From NCBI GenBank assembly GCA_947371415.1, contig CANBPJ010000036.1, positions 1-15,121 of the forward strand: DNA of 15,121 bases, written 5' to 3'. The position numbers and the translations under genes were made by a program. Positions 14,824 through 15,121 of this stretch are shown in pieces. Origin of the DNA: Burkholderiaceae bacterium (GTDB lineage: Bacteria > Pseudomonadota > Gammaproteobacteria > Burkholderiales > Burkholderiaceae). The notes under the pieces were generated by a model. That model did no database searches and was not told where the DNA came from. It worked only from the letters and a program-made list of their open reading frames with translations. Every line of letters starts with the position of its first letter. The first letter of the stretch is position 1.

Positions 14824-15121
14824 TTACAGGGAGTAGTACATATCGAATTCGATCGGATGAGTTGTCATGCGGAAACGTGTGACATCTTCCATCTTCAATG
14901 CGATATATGCGTCGAGCATAGAGTCTGTAAAGACACCGCCGCGAGTCAAGAACTCACGATCTTTGTTCAAGGCTTCTAATGCTTCTTCTAAGCTTGCACA
15001 TACGGTTGGGATCTTTGCATCTTCTTCTGGTGGCAAGTCATACAGGTTCTTATCAGCAGCTTCACCTGGGTGAATCTTGTTCTGAACACCATCTAAACCA
15101 GCCATCATCAGTGCAGAGAAG
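14824..15121 (-). CDS. glnA: Glutamine synthetase type I, C-terminal 99 residues only
   Basis: GlnA condenses ammonia and glutamate into glutamine using ATP and is the main ammonia-assimilation enzyme. Only the C-terminus is present; the gene continues past the right edge. The segment FSALMMAGLDGVQNKIHPGE and the following DKNLYDLPPEED match type I GS closely, including the tyrosine that is adenylylated in GSI-beta enzymes (codon at 15040-15042; Tyr397 in E. coli). The terminal DVTRFRMTTHPIEFDMYYSL is the usual GSI end. A conserved NLYDLPPEE implies control by GlnE adenylyltransferase, by family knowledge. It is the first visible gene of the glnA-ntrB-ntrC-xthA operon; its promoter and any NtrC sites lie outside the window. 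Confidence 0.97.
   Translation of the reverse strand, partial: FSALMMAGLDGVQNKIHPGEAADKNLYDLPPEEDAKIPTVCASLEEALEALNKDREFLTRGGVFTDSMLDAYIALKMEDVTRFRMTTHPIEFDMYYSL

Noticed and set aside
1..15121. Mobile elements, CRISPR, toxin-antitoxin, tRNA or defence genes
   Set aside because: I looked for direct-repeat arrays, terminal inverted repeats, transposase or integrase motifs and tRNA-like cloverleaf sequence in the non-coding space and saw none; about 98% of the window is accounted for by conserved core genes.

Overview
This window looks like ordinary chromosomal DNA from a low-to-mid GC member of the Burkholderiaceae, most likely a free-living Polynucleobacter or close relative. Three things point there: a dihydrolipoamide dehydrogenase carrying its own N-terminal lipoyl domain; a homodimeric AceE-type E1 followed by a single-lipoyl E2; and a glnA-ntrB-ntrC-xth gene order. 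Gene density is very high and codon use looks uniform. I see no insertion sequence, phage gene, CRISPR array, tRNA or rRNA. The genus call is an inference from gene content and base composition, not from a marker gene.

Layout. From 1 to 4949, on the minus strand, lies the pyruvate dehydrogenase operon aceE-aceF-lpdA, with lpdA running off the left edge. A 203-bp divergent regulatory region (4950-5152) follows. From 5153 to 11393, on the plus strand, come a large membrane-bound PAS sensor kinase of FixL/DctB type, its FixJ-like response regulator, folD (one-carbon metabolism) and prlC (M3 metallo-oligopeptidase). The prlC stop codon overlaps the stop codon of a convergent minus-strand operon that reads, from the right edge, glnA (C-terminus only), ntrB, ntrC and xth (exonuclease III). 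That operon is tightly packed: 11 nt between glnA and ntrB, a 4-nt ATGA overlap between ntrB and ntrC, and an 8-nt overlap between ntrC and xth.

How the parts may work together. The kinase/regulator pair is transcribed divergently from the PDH operon, so the shared 203-bp region is the natural place for regulation of pyruvate oxidation. It contains a plausible sigma70 promoter for aceE and, just upstream of it, an inverted repeat (CCACAT-N19-ATGTGG) placed as an activator or repressor site might be. The right-hand operon is the classical nitrogen-control module: GlnA makes glutamine, NtrB senses nitrogen status (in known systems through PII), and NtrC is the output.

Main points of interest. 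(1) NtrC has GAFQGA instead of the near-invariant sigma54-contacting GAFTGA loop, which raises the question of whether it works with sigma54 in the normal way. (2) The FixL-like kinase has FixL-type catalytic boxes and a FixJ-like partner, but the PAS helix that carries the haem-ligating His in FixL has no His, and the protein has a large periplasmic domain, so its signal is probably not FixL-type haem-bound oxygen. (3) The aceE/kinase intergenic region holds unexplained symmetric elements. I found no clear evidence of a wholly new system; most of the window is core metabolism and regulation.
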